Shown in pieces: positions 8,639-17,186 of a DNA stretch of 64,000 bases. Within the stretch, counting starts at the first letter, position 1; each line of letters begins with the position of its first letter. Source of the DNA: CAZLRH01 sp964562015. GTDB taxonomy: Bacteria > Verrucomicrobiota > Verrucomicrobiia > Opitutales > JABDGR01. The notes below the pieces were generated by a model. That model saw nothing but the letters and a program-made list of their open reading frames with translations, was not told the origin of the DNA and searched no databases. The translations under genes and the position numbers were made by a program. The stretch covers positions 151,282 through 215,281 of the forward strand of contig CAZLRH010000007.1 of NCBI GenBank assembly GCA_964562015.1, written 5' to 3'.

Positions 8639-10912
8639 CTATTGCGTTGGCCGCGACCGGTTGGCTAGATCGTTGACGGCCTCAGTTAGCAGCGCGCGTT
8701 GGTCGTCATTCACGGAAGCAGCATGAATCGCCTTGGCGATGGCATCATAGCGGAAGTTGGCGGGCAGGCTGCGAATCCATTGGCTTACCGCGGCTGGATC
8801 CCGGCCAATCCATTGCTGGACAATCGACTGGACAAAATTGTCCTGGGTGGGAAGGTCGGACACGCTCGCTACCTGCGCAAGGGCCTCGACAGGCGCCAGT
8901 CTTCCCCAAGTCTGCAATACAAGAGCCTCCGCAGAATTGCGCAGCTCAAGTTCGGATATTTTTGTCGCACCATTCCAAGCCAGCGGACCGTTTTCGGTCG
9001 CTACGACTTGCACTGCATGGTATACGGCCGCGTCCGCTGCTTTACCACCCGGAAGCTGCTGGGCCCAAGTCAGGGCCGCCTCAGGATCCTTGGCCCCCCA
9101 GACTGACGCCACACCAGGAATCATTTTATCAATAATTGGATTGCCTGCATTCTTCATCGCAAAAGACGCGGCAGATGACAAATCCGAAGTGGTCCAGGCC
9201 ATGAATGCAGCTCCGTAAGCGGCTTGGGCCACGTTTGTCCACGTCTGTTGCACAAACCAATTAGCTTTCAAAGAAATACCGGGATTCGCCGATGGAAACG
9301 GGTAATTTTGGTCCGTGGGCAGCGTGGCCAGCCATGCCAAGGTAGCTGCGGGGTCCTTGGCCATCCAGGCAGACGCCAGATTTGCATAAGCTGATAAAGT
9401 TCCAGGGCCGATTGAGAGGGTCGTCAACACTTCCGCCGACCTAACTGGATCTATTTTGGACAGTTCCTTCACAACGGAGACCATGGCATCGTCAGTGGTG
9501 CGACCCGGGGGTAATTGTTGAACCCAGGCCAGCGCCGTCTCGGGGTCGCCGCTAGCCTCACGGGTGATCACATCTGAATACAATCGATTGCGCAAGGTGC
9601 CTGGCGGAATTGCATCCAAAAAGACCAACGCCGCGGTAGGATTGTCCTTGGCGGCGCTCCGAATAACTTCCGTGAGCGCATTCGTTCGCAGCGACGCATC
9701 GGGCAAAGATTGACTCCAGGTGAATGCTGAGGCTGCGTCTAAATGAGCCCAATTCGCCGCGACTGCGCTCAGGTCCTTATTGCGGGCCGAGCTCGCCGGC
9801 ATGGCCATCAAATTTGTCGCGGCAGCACGGGGATCGATCTTGCTCCATGCGTCAAAAACCAAATTGCGTCCGTAGACTTGCAGTGCCAGTGGCGCAGCTT
9901 CCATCCAGGCGAGTGCTGTTTCCGGGTTCAAAGTTGCCAGTTCGGTTATCAGATCTTTCGTAAATAATCCCTGGCTGAAACTGGGATGCTCCTTTTGCAT
10001 TGTATGAAAGGCCGCCAGCGATTTCTCCCCGTCTGCGCGGGACCAGCCGGCAAATACTCCCTGTAGAGCGGACCTCCGCACCGCCGCTTCGCTCAATCGC
10101 TGCGCGTATGTCAGCGCCACCTCGGGGTCATCGTGAGCCCAAATGGAAAACGCCTCAGGTATTCCGGCAGTAGCCAAATTTTTGAGGGTCAAGGCATCGG
10201 CTACCTGCAAGAGGCGAAACATTTCCTCGGGTTGCGAGTAGGAAACCTGCTCCATTATGGCTCGCTGCACCGCGATGCGGTCATCGACTGGCGTATATTT
10301 AGCAAGCGTTTGCAATGCGGTGTCTGAGTCGTTTTCCAGCCAAGATGCGAATACTTTTTGTACGGCCCACAGGGCCTGCATGGACGGAGTCAAACCGCGT
10401 GCTCCAGCAAGTGCCGCAGTCGGGTTGATCCGCGCCCAAGCCGCCAATGCCCCCCCGAGCCCCAGGTTATTTCCCTGGCTATCCAAGGGCCCAGCCGCCA
10501 CGGCATAAGTGAGTGCCCCTTTGGGATCCCCGTCCGTCCATTTTTCATAGATTAAATGGCGGACCTCTGCGCAGGCCTCCTTGTCCGGTGCCACCGCCGC
10601 CAAATCAAGTAATCCGGGCAGTTTCTCTACCGGCGTCGCTTCCACCAGCTTGGCCAATGCGGCCAGCCGCAAGCCCAACTGCTCCTCGCCCATTGCGCGG
10701 GCGAGCGGGCTGGAGGAATCCCAAACCGCCAAACGCGGCAAAACGAATATGGTCGCATGGGCTCCGCCTGCTGCCCCCAACGAACTACCCGGCAAATCAG
10801 GCCTAGCAGCTCCGGCAGGCGTTAAATTCCCGGTCTGAAACCTCCGGCCCGCGGCCCAGCCAAGGGCCACCGCCAGCAAAGCGATGGTCACTTTTATTAG
10901 TCCGCTTTTCAT
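8639..10912 (-). CDS. Anchored DP/W-repeat solenoid protein (first of a tandem pair)
   Basis: This 757-residue protein starts at the ATG at 10912 (MKSGLIKVTIALLAVALGWAAG), which puts a hydrophobic anchor at the very N-terminus. A GTG at 10984 in the same frame would add 24 unremarkable residues. After a linker it carries more than a dozen repeats with the same DP and Trp spacing as its neighbour, for example WTDGDPKGALTYA, NWAHLDAASAFTWSQSLP and TREASGDPETALAWVQQLPPG. It is the promoter-proximal member of a two-gene unit with the protein at 6233-8608. It is divergent from the substrate-binding lipoprotein at 11106. I see no enzymatic motif; a periplasmic scaffold is an inference from the solenoid pattern and the anchor. 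Confidence 0.7.
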   Translation of the reverse strand: MKSGLIKVTIALLAVALGWAAGRRFQTGNLTPAGAARPDLPGSSLGAAGGAHATIFVLPRLAVWDSSSPLARAMGEEQLGLRLAALAKLVEATPVEKLPGLLDLAAVAPDKEACAEVRHLIYEKWTDGDPKGALTYAVAAGPLDSQGNNLGLGGALAAWARINPTAALAGARGLTPSMQALWAVQKVFASWLENDSDTALQTLAKYTPVDDRIAVQRAIMEQVSYSQPEEMFRLLQVADALTLKNLATAGIPEAFSIWAHDDPEVALTYAQRLSEAAVRRSALQGVFAGWSRADGEKSLAAFHTMQKEHPSFSQGLFTKDLITELATLNPETALAWMEAAPLALQVYGRNLVFDAWSKIDPRAAATNLMAMPASSARNKDLSAVAANWAHLDAASAFTWSQSLPDASLRTNALTEVIRSAAKDNPTAALVFLDAIPPGTLRNRLYSDVITREASGDPETALAWVQQLPPGRTTDDAMVSVVKELSKIDPVRSAEVLTTLSIGPGTLSAYANLASAWMAKDPAATLAWLATLPTDQNYPFPSANPGISLKANWFVQQTWTNVAQAAYGAAFMAWTTSDLSSAASFAMKNAGNPIIDKMIPGVASVWGAKDPEAALTWAQQLPGGKAADAAVYHAVQVVATENGPLAWNGATKISELELRNSAEALVLQTWGRLAPVEALAQVASVSDLPTQDNFVQSIVQQWIGRDPAAVSQWIRSLPANFRYDAIAKAIHAASVNDDQRALLTEAVNDLANRSRPTQ

Positions 10913-11105
10913 TGGGAGCAATGAAGCTGGGGCGTCCACCGATTCGTGAGCAAGCAACCGGGTATCGATTCCATCTACGGTCACCGTAAAACTAATGGGC
11001 TCTCGGGATTGTTGTCACGCTCAAAGCCGGACTAGGTTACGACCTGATGACGTCGATTGGGTGGTCGTTCTTGACCCAATCCGCCCGAATCTCCAGCCTG
11101 CGCTC

Positions 11106-12431
11106 ATGTCCCTTGTCCGTTCACTTTGGTACCACGCTTCCTTCCTGCTGGCGGTCGCCGCTCTCGCCGGCGCCGGTTGCACTTCCACGGCCGACTTGCC
11201 CAGCGGCAACGCCAAGACCCTCGCCCTGGGCGCCGTCGTGCCTTTGACCGGGCCGCACGCGCTGCTCGGTCAATCCATGCGCCGCGGCCTCGAGCTGGGG
11301 GTCGAGGACGTCAATGCCGCGGGGGGTGCGGCCGGCCGCACCGTCACCTTGGGCGTGCTCGACAGTCAGAGTGACTTGACCGAAGGGGCGAAGGCCGTCG
11401 CCAAATTCACCGACCGCAATGTCCCCGTCCTCCTGCTGGCGGAACCCTCGCTCGCCGCCTTTATGGCCGATGGCCTGGCCGGCCGGCCGCAACTGATCGG
11501 GTTCATGTCGGATTACGTGACGGTGCCCTCCGCCACGCCGAAAAACGGGGTGCGGATTTTTCTCAACGGCGATCAGGAGGGCAAGTTAATCACCGCGTAT
11601 CTGGCGGCATCCGGGATTAATAAGGTCGCGATACTGCACCACGGCGACCTGATTGGCCAAAGCCACGCGCAATACATGGAGTTTCTCCTGCATGGCGAAT
11701 ACCTCACGACTTACAAGGACGCCTACTCGCCCACCGAACGTAATTTTGGCCCGCTCGCGGAAATCATGCAGCGCGTCAAGGCTGATGCCATCGTGCTGGT
11801 GGGCTACGGGCCGGAGTACCCGAGTGTCATGGCGTCGTTTGAAATGGCCGGCTGGAAGGGGCTTGTGCTGGGCTATCTGGGCCAGGACAGCCTCGCAGGC
11901 TTGTCGAACCAACACGGCCTTGCGGGGTCCGCGATCTATCCCGCGCCCGCGTTTTTGACCAACCCGACCGGCACCGACGCCGGGCGCGCCTTTGTGGAAC
12001 GTTTCCGCGCCAAATATGGGAGCGAGCCGGATTTGCCCGCGGCCTATGCCTACGACAATGTCCGCGCGCTCGCCGCCTCGGCCACGCTGGCGGCGTCCGT
12101 CCAACCGCAAAAGATCCGCCAGGGATTTTTGTCCATGGGCCATTACACCGGCGCGGTTGGCACCTACTCCATCCATCCCGACGGTGACACCGAGATGCCC
12201 CTGCAATTGGTCACCGGCGATGGCCAGCCCCCGCCGCCGCCGCCGAAAAACGCAAAGGTGCCCGAGTTGATTAACGTCCCCGGCACCGTGGAACCGTTGC
12301 ATATCTATCCGGATTACACGCCACCGCCGGACGCGGCCCCGAAACCGGGCTCGCCGGGCTCGGCGAATGCGGGTCCGTCCGCCGCGTCGAAGCCAGGGGC
12401 ACCGACGGCGCCGGCCCAGCCCAAGCCGTGA
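11106..12431 (+). CDS. Periplasmic substrate-binding lipoprotein, Leu/Ile/Val-binding type
   Basis: This 441-residue protein begins with a hydrophobic export signal followed by Cys25 (LAGAGC), a loose lipobox. The body has the type 1 periplasmic-binding fold signature seen in LivJ-like and LpoA-like proteins: LALGAVVPLTGPHALLGQSMRRGLELGVEDVNAAGG, then LGVLDSQSD and later ADAIVLVGYGPEYPSVM. Such proteins capture amino acids, amides or related ligands for ABC transport. No permease or ATPase genes are adjacent, so a sensor or peptidoglycan-synthase-activator role is also possible. The C-terminal 70 residues are rich in Pro and Ala and probably flexible. The ATG at 11106 is preferred over upstream in-frame codons because it places the signal peptide at the N-terminus. 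The stop overlaps the start of the VanZ-like gene. Confidence 0.8.
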   Translation: MSLVRSLWYHASFLLAVAALAGAGCTSTADLPSGNAKTLALGAVVPLTGPHALLGQSMRRGLELGVEDVNAAGGAAGRTVTLGVLDSQSDLTEGAKAVAKFTDRNVPVLLLAEPSLAAFMADGLAGRPQLIGFMSDYVTVPSATPKNGVRIFLNGDQEGKLITAYLAASGINKVAILHHGDLIGQSHAQYMEFLLHGEYLTTYKDAYSPTERNFGPLAEIMQRVKADAIVLVGYGPEYPSVMASFEMAGWKGLVLGYLGQDSLAGLSNQHGLAGSAIYPAPAFLTNPTGTDAGRAFVERFRAKYGSEPDLPAAYAYDNVRALAASATLAASVQPQKIRQGFLSMGHYTGAVGTYSIHPDGDTEMPLQLVTGDGQPPPPPPKNAKVPELINVPGTVEPLHIYPDYTPPPDAAPKPGSPGSANAGPSAASKPGAPTAPAQPKP

Positions 12432-12895
12432 AACCACACTGCGCAAAGGTGGGCGAAATGGCCCGCTGGCTCGCGCCGCTGTGCCTCATGGCGGCCATCA
12501 CGGCGTTGTCGAATGGCCCAATCGAAGTGCCGATGCCGGATTTGTTCGGGTCGCAGGACAAGGCGATTCATTTTCTGGTTTACGGGCTCTTGGCCACCAC
12601 CATCCTGCGCGTGCCCCCGCTGGCGCGCCGCCCGCACCTCGCGCCGTGGTGGGCGCTCATTGTGGCCTCCCTCTTCGGCATGAGCGACGAAATGCATCAG
12701 GGCTTTGTCCCCGGCCGCTCGATGGATATTTATGACTGGCTAGCCGACACCACCGGCGCGGCGCTCGCCGCCTTTCTTTATCGCGACTTTATCTGGTATC
12801 GGAAATTTCTCGAATTTCGGGTCGGGCTTCGGCGCAAAACGGCAGCGTCGGCAATTCCTGCAGCCACGCCGAACCAAGCTCAAAAAACTGGATAG
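12428..12895 (+). CDS. VanZ-like integral membrane protein
   Basis: This 155-residue protein has about four hydrophobic helices and the VanZ-family features DKAIHFLVYGLLA and SDEMHQGFVPGRSMDIYDWLADTTGA. The second motif (E-x-x-Q-x-F-x-P-x-R-x-x-x-x-D-x-x-x-N/D-x-x-G) is the family signature. VanZ proteins confer low-level teicoplanin resistance in some Gram-positives, but most homologues have no known function. The GTG start at 12428 overlaps the upstream TGA by four bases, which points to translational coupling; an internal ATG at 12458 (MARWLAP) is an alternative. Downstream is a palindromic intergenic repeat, then ligA. Confidence 0.85.
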   Translation: MKPHCAKVGEMARWLAPLCLMAAITALSNGPIEVPMPDLFGSQDKAIHFLVYGLLATTILRVPPLARRPHLAPWWALIVASLFGMSDEMHQGFVPGRSMDIYDWLADTTGAALAAFLYRDFIWYRKFLEFRVGLRRKTAASAIPAATPNQAQKTG

Positions 12896-12978
12896 GATTA
12901 ACAGAATTTATGGAATGGAAAATCTCCGCCAGCGAATGTCTTTTCCTTCTGTCAATTCTGTGAATTCTGTCTAAAACT
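12895..12978. repeat. Imperfect palindromic intergenic repeat
   Basis: The left arm (from about 12895, reading attaacagaatttatggaa) is an imperfect inverted copy of the right arm (12949-12976, built from repeats of aattctgt and ending in gtctaaaa). The right arm recurs almost unchanged at 17149-17182. It lies between the VanZ-like gene and ligA and codes for nothing I recognise. The arms are imperfect, so pairing strength would need to be computed. Confidence 0.5.
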
Positions 12979-12986
12979 AGCGTCCC

Positions 12987-15182
12987 ATGCCCGCCTCCGT
13001 CGCCACCCGGATCGCCCAGTTGCGCGCCGAAATCGCACGCCACGACGAGCTTTATCACCGGAAGTCGGCCCCGGAGATTTCGGATTTCGAATACGACTTG
13101 CTGAAGAAGGAACTTGAGGCGCTGGAAAAATCGTCCGGTCTGGCCGCCGACCCGGAATCTCCGACCGCCCGCGTGGGCGACGACCGCACCGAGGGCTTTG
13201 TCACCGCCCGGCACCGGATGCCGATGCTGAGCCTCGACAACACTTACAACGAAGCCGAGCTGCACGAATTCGACACTCGTTTGCGCCGCCTTTTAGAGCG
13301 CGATAAGCTGGTTTATGTCGTCGAGCCTAAAATTGACGGCCTCGCGATTTGCCTCACTTACGAAAAGGGAAAATTTGTCCGCGCCGTCACGCGCGGCAAC
13401 GGCGTCGAAGGCGACGACATCACCGCCAACGTGCGCACCATTCGCAGCGTGCCGCCCCAGCTCGCCGGTCGCGGACATCCGCAAGCCATGGAAATCCGCG
13501 GCGAAATTTATCTGACACTGGAAGAATTTCGCCGCATCAACGCGGAACGCGAGGAAGCCGGCCTGCCCTTGTATGCCAATCCTCGCAATCTCGCGGCCGG
13601 CACGTCCAAATTGCTCGATCCGGCGGAAGCGGCGCGGCGGCGTTTGCAACTGGTGGTTTACGGGTTGGGCTTTTGCGAGCCCCTGCCCTGCGCCACGCAA
13701 TACGACCTGCATCGCCATCTGCGCGACTGGGGCTTGCCCGGCCACCCGCAGGACAATGTGCGCCGCGCCACCGGCGCCGAGGAAGTCTGGCAATGCATTC
13801 AGAAACTCGATCAGGAGCGCCGCGATTTTCCATATGCGACCGATGGCGCCGTGGTAAAATTGGACGATTTTGCCGGGCAGCGCGCCGCCGAATCCACGGC
13901 GAAGGCGCCCCGCTGGGCCATGGCGTACAAATTCGCCCCCGAGCAGGCGGAGACCAAATTAAACGGCGTCATCATCCAGGTTGGCCGCACCGGCATTCTC
14001 GCGCCCGTGGCCGACCTCGAACCGGTTTTTCTTGCGGGCTCGACCATCAGCCGCGCCACCTTGCACAATGCCGATGAAATCGAGCGTAAGGACATCCGCA
14101 TCGGCGATACTGTGGTGATTGAAAAGGCCGGCGAAGTCATTCCGGCAGTGGTGAAGGTCGTGGTCGCAAAGCGCCCCACCGGCAGCCGCCGCTATCATTT
14201 TCCGGAAAAATGTCCCGCCTGTGGCACGACCGCGGTGCGACTGGAAGGCGAAGTGGCGTGGCGTTGCCCAAATTCCGCCTGCCCGCCGCAAGTGGCGCGG
14301 CGTCTCCAATTCTTTTGCACGCGCAAGGCCCTCGACATCGAAGACCTCGGGGAGATTGTCGCGGACAAATTGACCACCACGGGCCTCGTTCGCGAACCGC
14401 TCGATTTATTTACCCTCAATGTTACCACCCTCGGCGCGTTGAATTTGGGCGATGCGGAAAACCCGCGCGTGTACGGCGAGAAGAACGCGAAAAAGGTCAT
14501 GAATGCCCTCGGCCGCGCGCGCAAACTCCCGCTCTCGCGCTGGCTCTACGCGCTCGGCATCCCCAATGTCGGCGAGGCCATCGCGAAGGAGATTTCGAAG
14601 CACCACGCCGATTTTGCCGCGCTGCGCGATTCCCCCATCCTCCGCCACATCTCGCTCGCGGCGAGTTTGGAGGAAAAGCGCAAGGAAGTCTCCCCCGGCT
14701 CGCGCGCCAATCCGCCCAAATCCGACGCGGAAAAAATTCGCCGTAAAGCAGAGCACGAGGAGTTGAAAAATCGGCTCGCGGAGATTGAGCGGCAACTCGC
14801 ACCGCAGGACGTTTCGCAGGAGGTCGGGCCGGTGGTCGCCGACAGTATCCTGGAATATTTCTCCTCAGCGGAAGGGAAAAAATTTATGGAGCGACTGCGC
14901 CAACTGGGCCTCGACCCGCGCAGCGACAACCTCCGCTCCGCCACGACCGCCGGATTACTCGCGGGCAAAACCCTCGTGCTCACCGGCACGCTCCCGACGC
15001 TCTCGCGCGAGGAGGCCACTGCCCTTATCGAAAAAGCCGGCGGACACGTTTCCGGCAGCGTGAGCAAGAAAACGGATTACGTTGTCGCCGGAGAGGAAGC
15101 CGGCTCAAAACTTACCAAGGCCCGCGAGTTGGGCGTCCAAATCCTCGACGAAGCCGGGCTGCAAAAGCTTTTGGCCGGCTAA
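12987..15182 (+). CDS. ligA: NAD-dependent DNA ligase LigA
   Basis: This 731-residue enzyme seals nicks in DNA using NAD+, joining Okazaki fragments and repair patches. The N-terminal domain Ia and adenylation domain carry the catalytic KIDG motif with Lys115, the same position as in E. coli. The sequence then shows GDDIT and EIRGEIY of the nucleotidyltransferase fold, the OB fold, a four-cysteine zinc finger (about residues 410-434, CPACG then CPNSACP), helix-hairpin-helix repeats and a C-terminal BRCT domain (about 655-731, starting LAGKTLVLTGTLP). An extra charged stretch of about 50 residues (near 560-612) interrupts the helix-hairpin-helix region compared with the usual family layout. 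It starts at an ATG just downstream of the palindromic repeat. Confidence 0.98.
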   Translation: MPASVATRIAQLRAEIARHDELYHRKSAPEISDFEYDLLKKELEALEKSSGLAADPESPTARVGDDRTEGFVTARHRMPMLSLDNTYNEAELHEFDTRLRRLLERDKLVYVVEPKIDGLAICLTYEKGKFVRAVTRGNGVEGDDITANVRTIRSVPPQLAGRGHPQAMEIRGEIYLTLEEFRRINAEREEAGLPLYANPRNLAAGTSKLLDPAEAARRRLQLVVYGLGFCEPLPCATQYDLHRHLRDWGLPGHPQDNVRRATGAEEVWQCIQKLDQERRDFPYATDGAVVKLDDFAGQRAAESTAKAPRWAMAYKFAPEQAETKLNGVIIQVGRTGILAPVADLEPVFLAGSTISRATLHNADEIERKDIRIGDTVVIEKAGEVIPAVVKVVVAKRPTGSRRYHFPEKCPACGTTAVRLEGEVAWRCPNSACPPQVARRLQFFCTRKALDIEDLGEIVADKLTTTGLVREPLDLFTLNVTTLGALNLGDAENPRVYGEKNAKKVMNALGRARKLPLSRWLYALGIPNVGEAIAKEISKHHADFAALRDSPILRHISLAASLEEKRKEVSPGSRANPPKSDAEKIRRKAEHEELKNRLAEIERQLAPQDVSQEVGPVVADSILEYFSSAEGKKFMERLRQLGLDPRSDNLRSATTAGLLAGKTLVLTGTLPTLSREEATALIEKAGGHVSGSVSKKTDYVVAGEEAGSKLTKARELGVQILDEAGLQKLLAG

Positions 15183-15255
15183 AAGGCGAATCCTTATTTG
15201 CTTACTCGTTATCTTTTTTTACCTTTCACTTTACACCTTTAACTTCTCCCACTTT

Positions 15256-16908
15256 ATGTCCCTCTCCCCTCTCGCCGGCAAGCCCGCGCCACTTTCGCTA
15301 CTGGCCAACATCCCGCGGCTCGTCGCGGCCTATTATTACACGCAGCCGGAATTAGCCAATCCTGCCCAGCGCGTGGCCTTCGGCACGTCCGGCCACCGCG
15401 GGTCGAGCCTCGATGGTAGTTTCACCGAGGCACACATCGCGGCCATCACGCAGGCGGTGTGCGAATATCGCGCGCGGCAAAACATCATCGGGCCGCTGTT
15501 CATGGGCATCGATTCGCACGCGCTTTCCGAGCCGGCCCAGGCCACGGCGCTCGAGGTCCTCGCGGCCAATAATGTCACCGTCGTCCTGCAGCAGGACCTC
15601 GGCCTTACGCCCACACCCGTCGTCTCACACGCGATTCTCGTGCACAACCGGGACGCGAAAGGCGGCCAGGCCGACGGCATCGTCGTCACGCCTTCGCACA
15701 ATCCGCCCACGGACGGCGGCTTTAAATATAATCCGCCCACGGGTGGTCCGGCGGACACCGCCATTACCGGCTGGGTGCAGGACCGCGCGAATGCGCTCCT
15801 CGCTGCGGGCAATCGCGATGTGCGCCGCCTGCCTTTTGCCCAGGCCCGCCGCGCGGCGACCACGCTCGAGCGCGATTACCTCACGCCCTACGTGCGCGAC
15901 CTGGTGAACGTCGTGGACCTCCCGGCCATCAAAAACGCGCGGTTGAAGCTTGGCGTGGATCCGCTGGGCGGCTCGTCGCTGCCGGTGTGGGAGCGCGTCG
16001 CGGAAATTTACGAACTCGATTTGGAAATCGTGAACCGCTCGCTCGACCCGCGCTTTGCCTTCATGTGCGTGGACCACGACGGCAAAATCCGCATGGATTG
16101 CTCGTCGCCCTATGCGATGGCCGGGCTGATTGCGCTCCAGGAGCGTTTTGATGTCGCGTTTGCCGACGACCCCGACGCCGACCGCCACGGCATTGTCGCG
16201 CGTGGCCACGGACTGCTGAATCCGAACCACTACCTCGCCGTCGCCATCAATTATCTTTTTCAAAACCGTCCGCAATGGCCCGCGCACGCCGCGGTCGGCA
16301 AAACGTTGGTGTCGAGCGCGCTGATTGACCGCGTGGCGGCGGCGCTCCCCCGCCAGCTCTCGGAGGTGCCCGTCGGCTTCAAGTGGTTTGTCGATGGCCT
16401 GCTGACCGGGCGCTACGGTTTCGGCGGCGAGGAAAGCGCGGGCGCGTCGTTCTTGCGCTTCAACGGTTCGGCCTGGACGACCGACAAGGACGGCCCGATC
16501 GCGTGCCTGCTCGCCGCGGAAATCACCGCCAAGACCGGCAAAAATCCCGGCGAACATTACCGCGCGCTGACAGCCCGTTTCGGCGAACCGTTTTACGAGC
16601 GGCGCGACGCCCCGGCGACGCCCGCGCAAAAGAAAATCCTCGGCCAGCTTTCCCCGCAAAACGTCGCGGCCAAAACGCTCGCCGGCGAGCCCATCACGCA
16701 AATTCTCACGCGCGCGCCGGGAAACGACGCCCCCATCGGCGGCCTCAAAGTGACGACAGCTAACGGCTGGTTCGCGGCGCGGCCCTCGGGCACCGAGGAT
16801 ATTTACAAGATTTACGCGGAAAGCTTCCGCGGCGCGGACCACCTGCGGGCGCTGCAGGACGAGGCCCAGGCGCTCGTCACCGCCGCGCTCAAGGCCGCGG
16901 GCGCGTGA
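15256..16908 (+). CDS. pgm: Phosphoglucomutase (alpha-D-glucose type)
   Basis: This 550-residue enzyme interconverts glucose 1-phosphate and glucose 6-phosphate, linking glycolysis with glycogen and nucleotide-sugar synthesis. The protein is collinear with E. coli Pgm. It has KPAPLSLLANIPRLVAAYY at the start, FGTSGHRGS, the phosphoserine loop TPSHNPP (Ser near residue 147), the metal loop FADDPDADRHGI, the sugar-binding GGEESAGAS, and the phosphate-binding ARPSGTED near the end. The frame is open upstream into ligA, but homology begins at the ATG at 15256 (MSLSPLAGKP), after a pyrimidine-rich 70-base gap. It is probably monocistronic or loosely linked to ligA. Confidence 0.97.
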   Translation: MSLSPLAGKPAPLSLLANIPRLVAAYYYTQPELANPAQRVAFGTSGHRGSSLDGSFTEAHIAAITQAVCEYRARQNIIGPLFMGIDSHALSEPAQATALEVLAANNVTVVLQQDLGLTPTPVVSHAILVHNRDAKGGQADGIVVTPSHNPPTDGGFKYNPPTGGPADTAITGWVQDRANALLAAGNRDVRRLPFAQARRAATTLERDYLTPYVRDLVNVVDLPAIKNARLKLGVDPLGGSSLPVWERVAEIYELDLEIVNRSLDPRFAFMCVDHDGKIRMDCSSPYAMAGLIALQERFDVAFADDPDADRHGIVARGHGLLNPNHYLAVAINYLFQNRPQWPAHAAVGKTLVSSALIDRVAAALPRQLSEVPVGFKWFVDGLLTGRYGFGGEESAGASFLRFNGSAWTTDKDGPIACLLAAEITAKTGKNPGEHYRALTARFGEPFYERRDAPATPAQKKILGQLSPQNVAAKTLAGEPITQILTRAPGNDAPIGGLKVTTANGWFAARPSGTEDIYKIYAESFRGADHLRALQDEAQALVTAALKAAGA

Positions 16909-16980
16909 CCGGATTAAAGAAAAGAGTTTTGGAAGGAATTAATAGAATTTCATGAATTATAAAAGCGCAGTCGCGCTTTG

Positions 16981-17100
16981 GTGGTGTCTTAATTTCACCA
17001 AAAACAAGACGGCGGGCTGAGGACAGCCCGCCCTACCCCAAGAAGAAACTTTAGGTAGGGCGCGCTGCCCTCAGCGCGCCGTTTCAAATTAAGACATTAC
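16981..17100. repeat. 120-bp palindromic repeat element, copy 1
   Basis: The element has terminal inverted repeats: tgtcttaattt at 16985-16995 pairs exactly with aaattaagaca at 17086-17096, and the pairing extends outward with mismatches. Inside are two hairpins, gcgggctg/cagcccgc (17012-17031) and gcgcgctg/cagcgcgc (17060-17079), each with a four-base loop. The two halves are themselves near-inverted copies of each other. A second copy of exactly the same length is at 52040-52159. It has no coding capacity, and resembles a REP-type or miniature inverted-repeat element. No transposase is present in the window. Confidence 0.85.
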
Positions 17101-17148
17101 CCGCGCTTTGCTGCGGGTGCGCGTTCTTTCCACTGCTCTTGCTCGTCT

Positions 17149-17182
17149 CTAATTCTCCCAATTCTGTAAATTCCGTCTAAAA
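17149..17182. repeat. Second copy of the 'aattctgt...gtctaaaa' repeat arm
   Basis: This stretch reads as tandem variants of aattctgt ending in gtctaaaa and matches 12949-12976. About 230 bases to the left (16925-16955) is a weak inverted counterpart (gaattaatagaatttcatg). The 120-bp element at 16981-17100 sits between the two arms, so it may have been inserted into an older palindrome. The 278-base gap between pgm and the thioesterase gene holds nothing else that I can identify. Confidence 0.5.
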
Positions 17183-17186
17183 AATC

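Noticed and set aside
16909..17186. Small genes in the gap between pgm and the thioesterase
   Set aside because: The open frames are short and consist of the palindromic repeats; no start with a plausible ribosome binding site.
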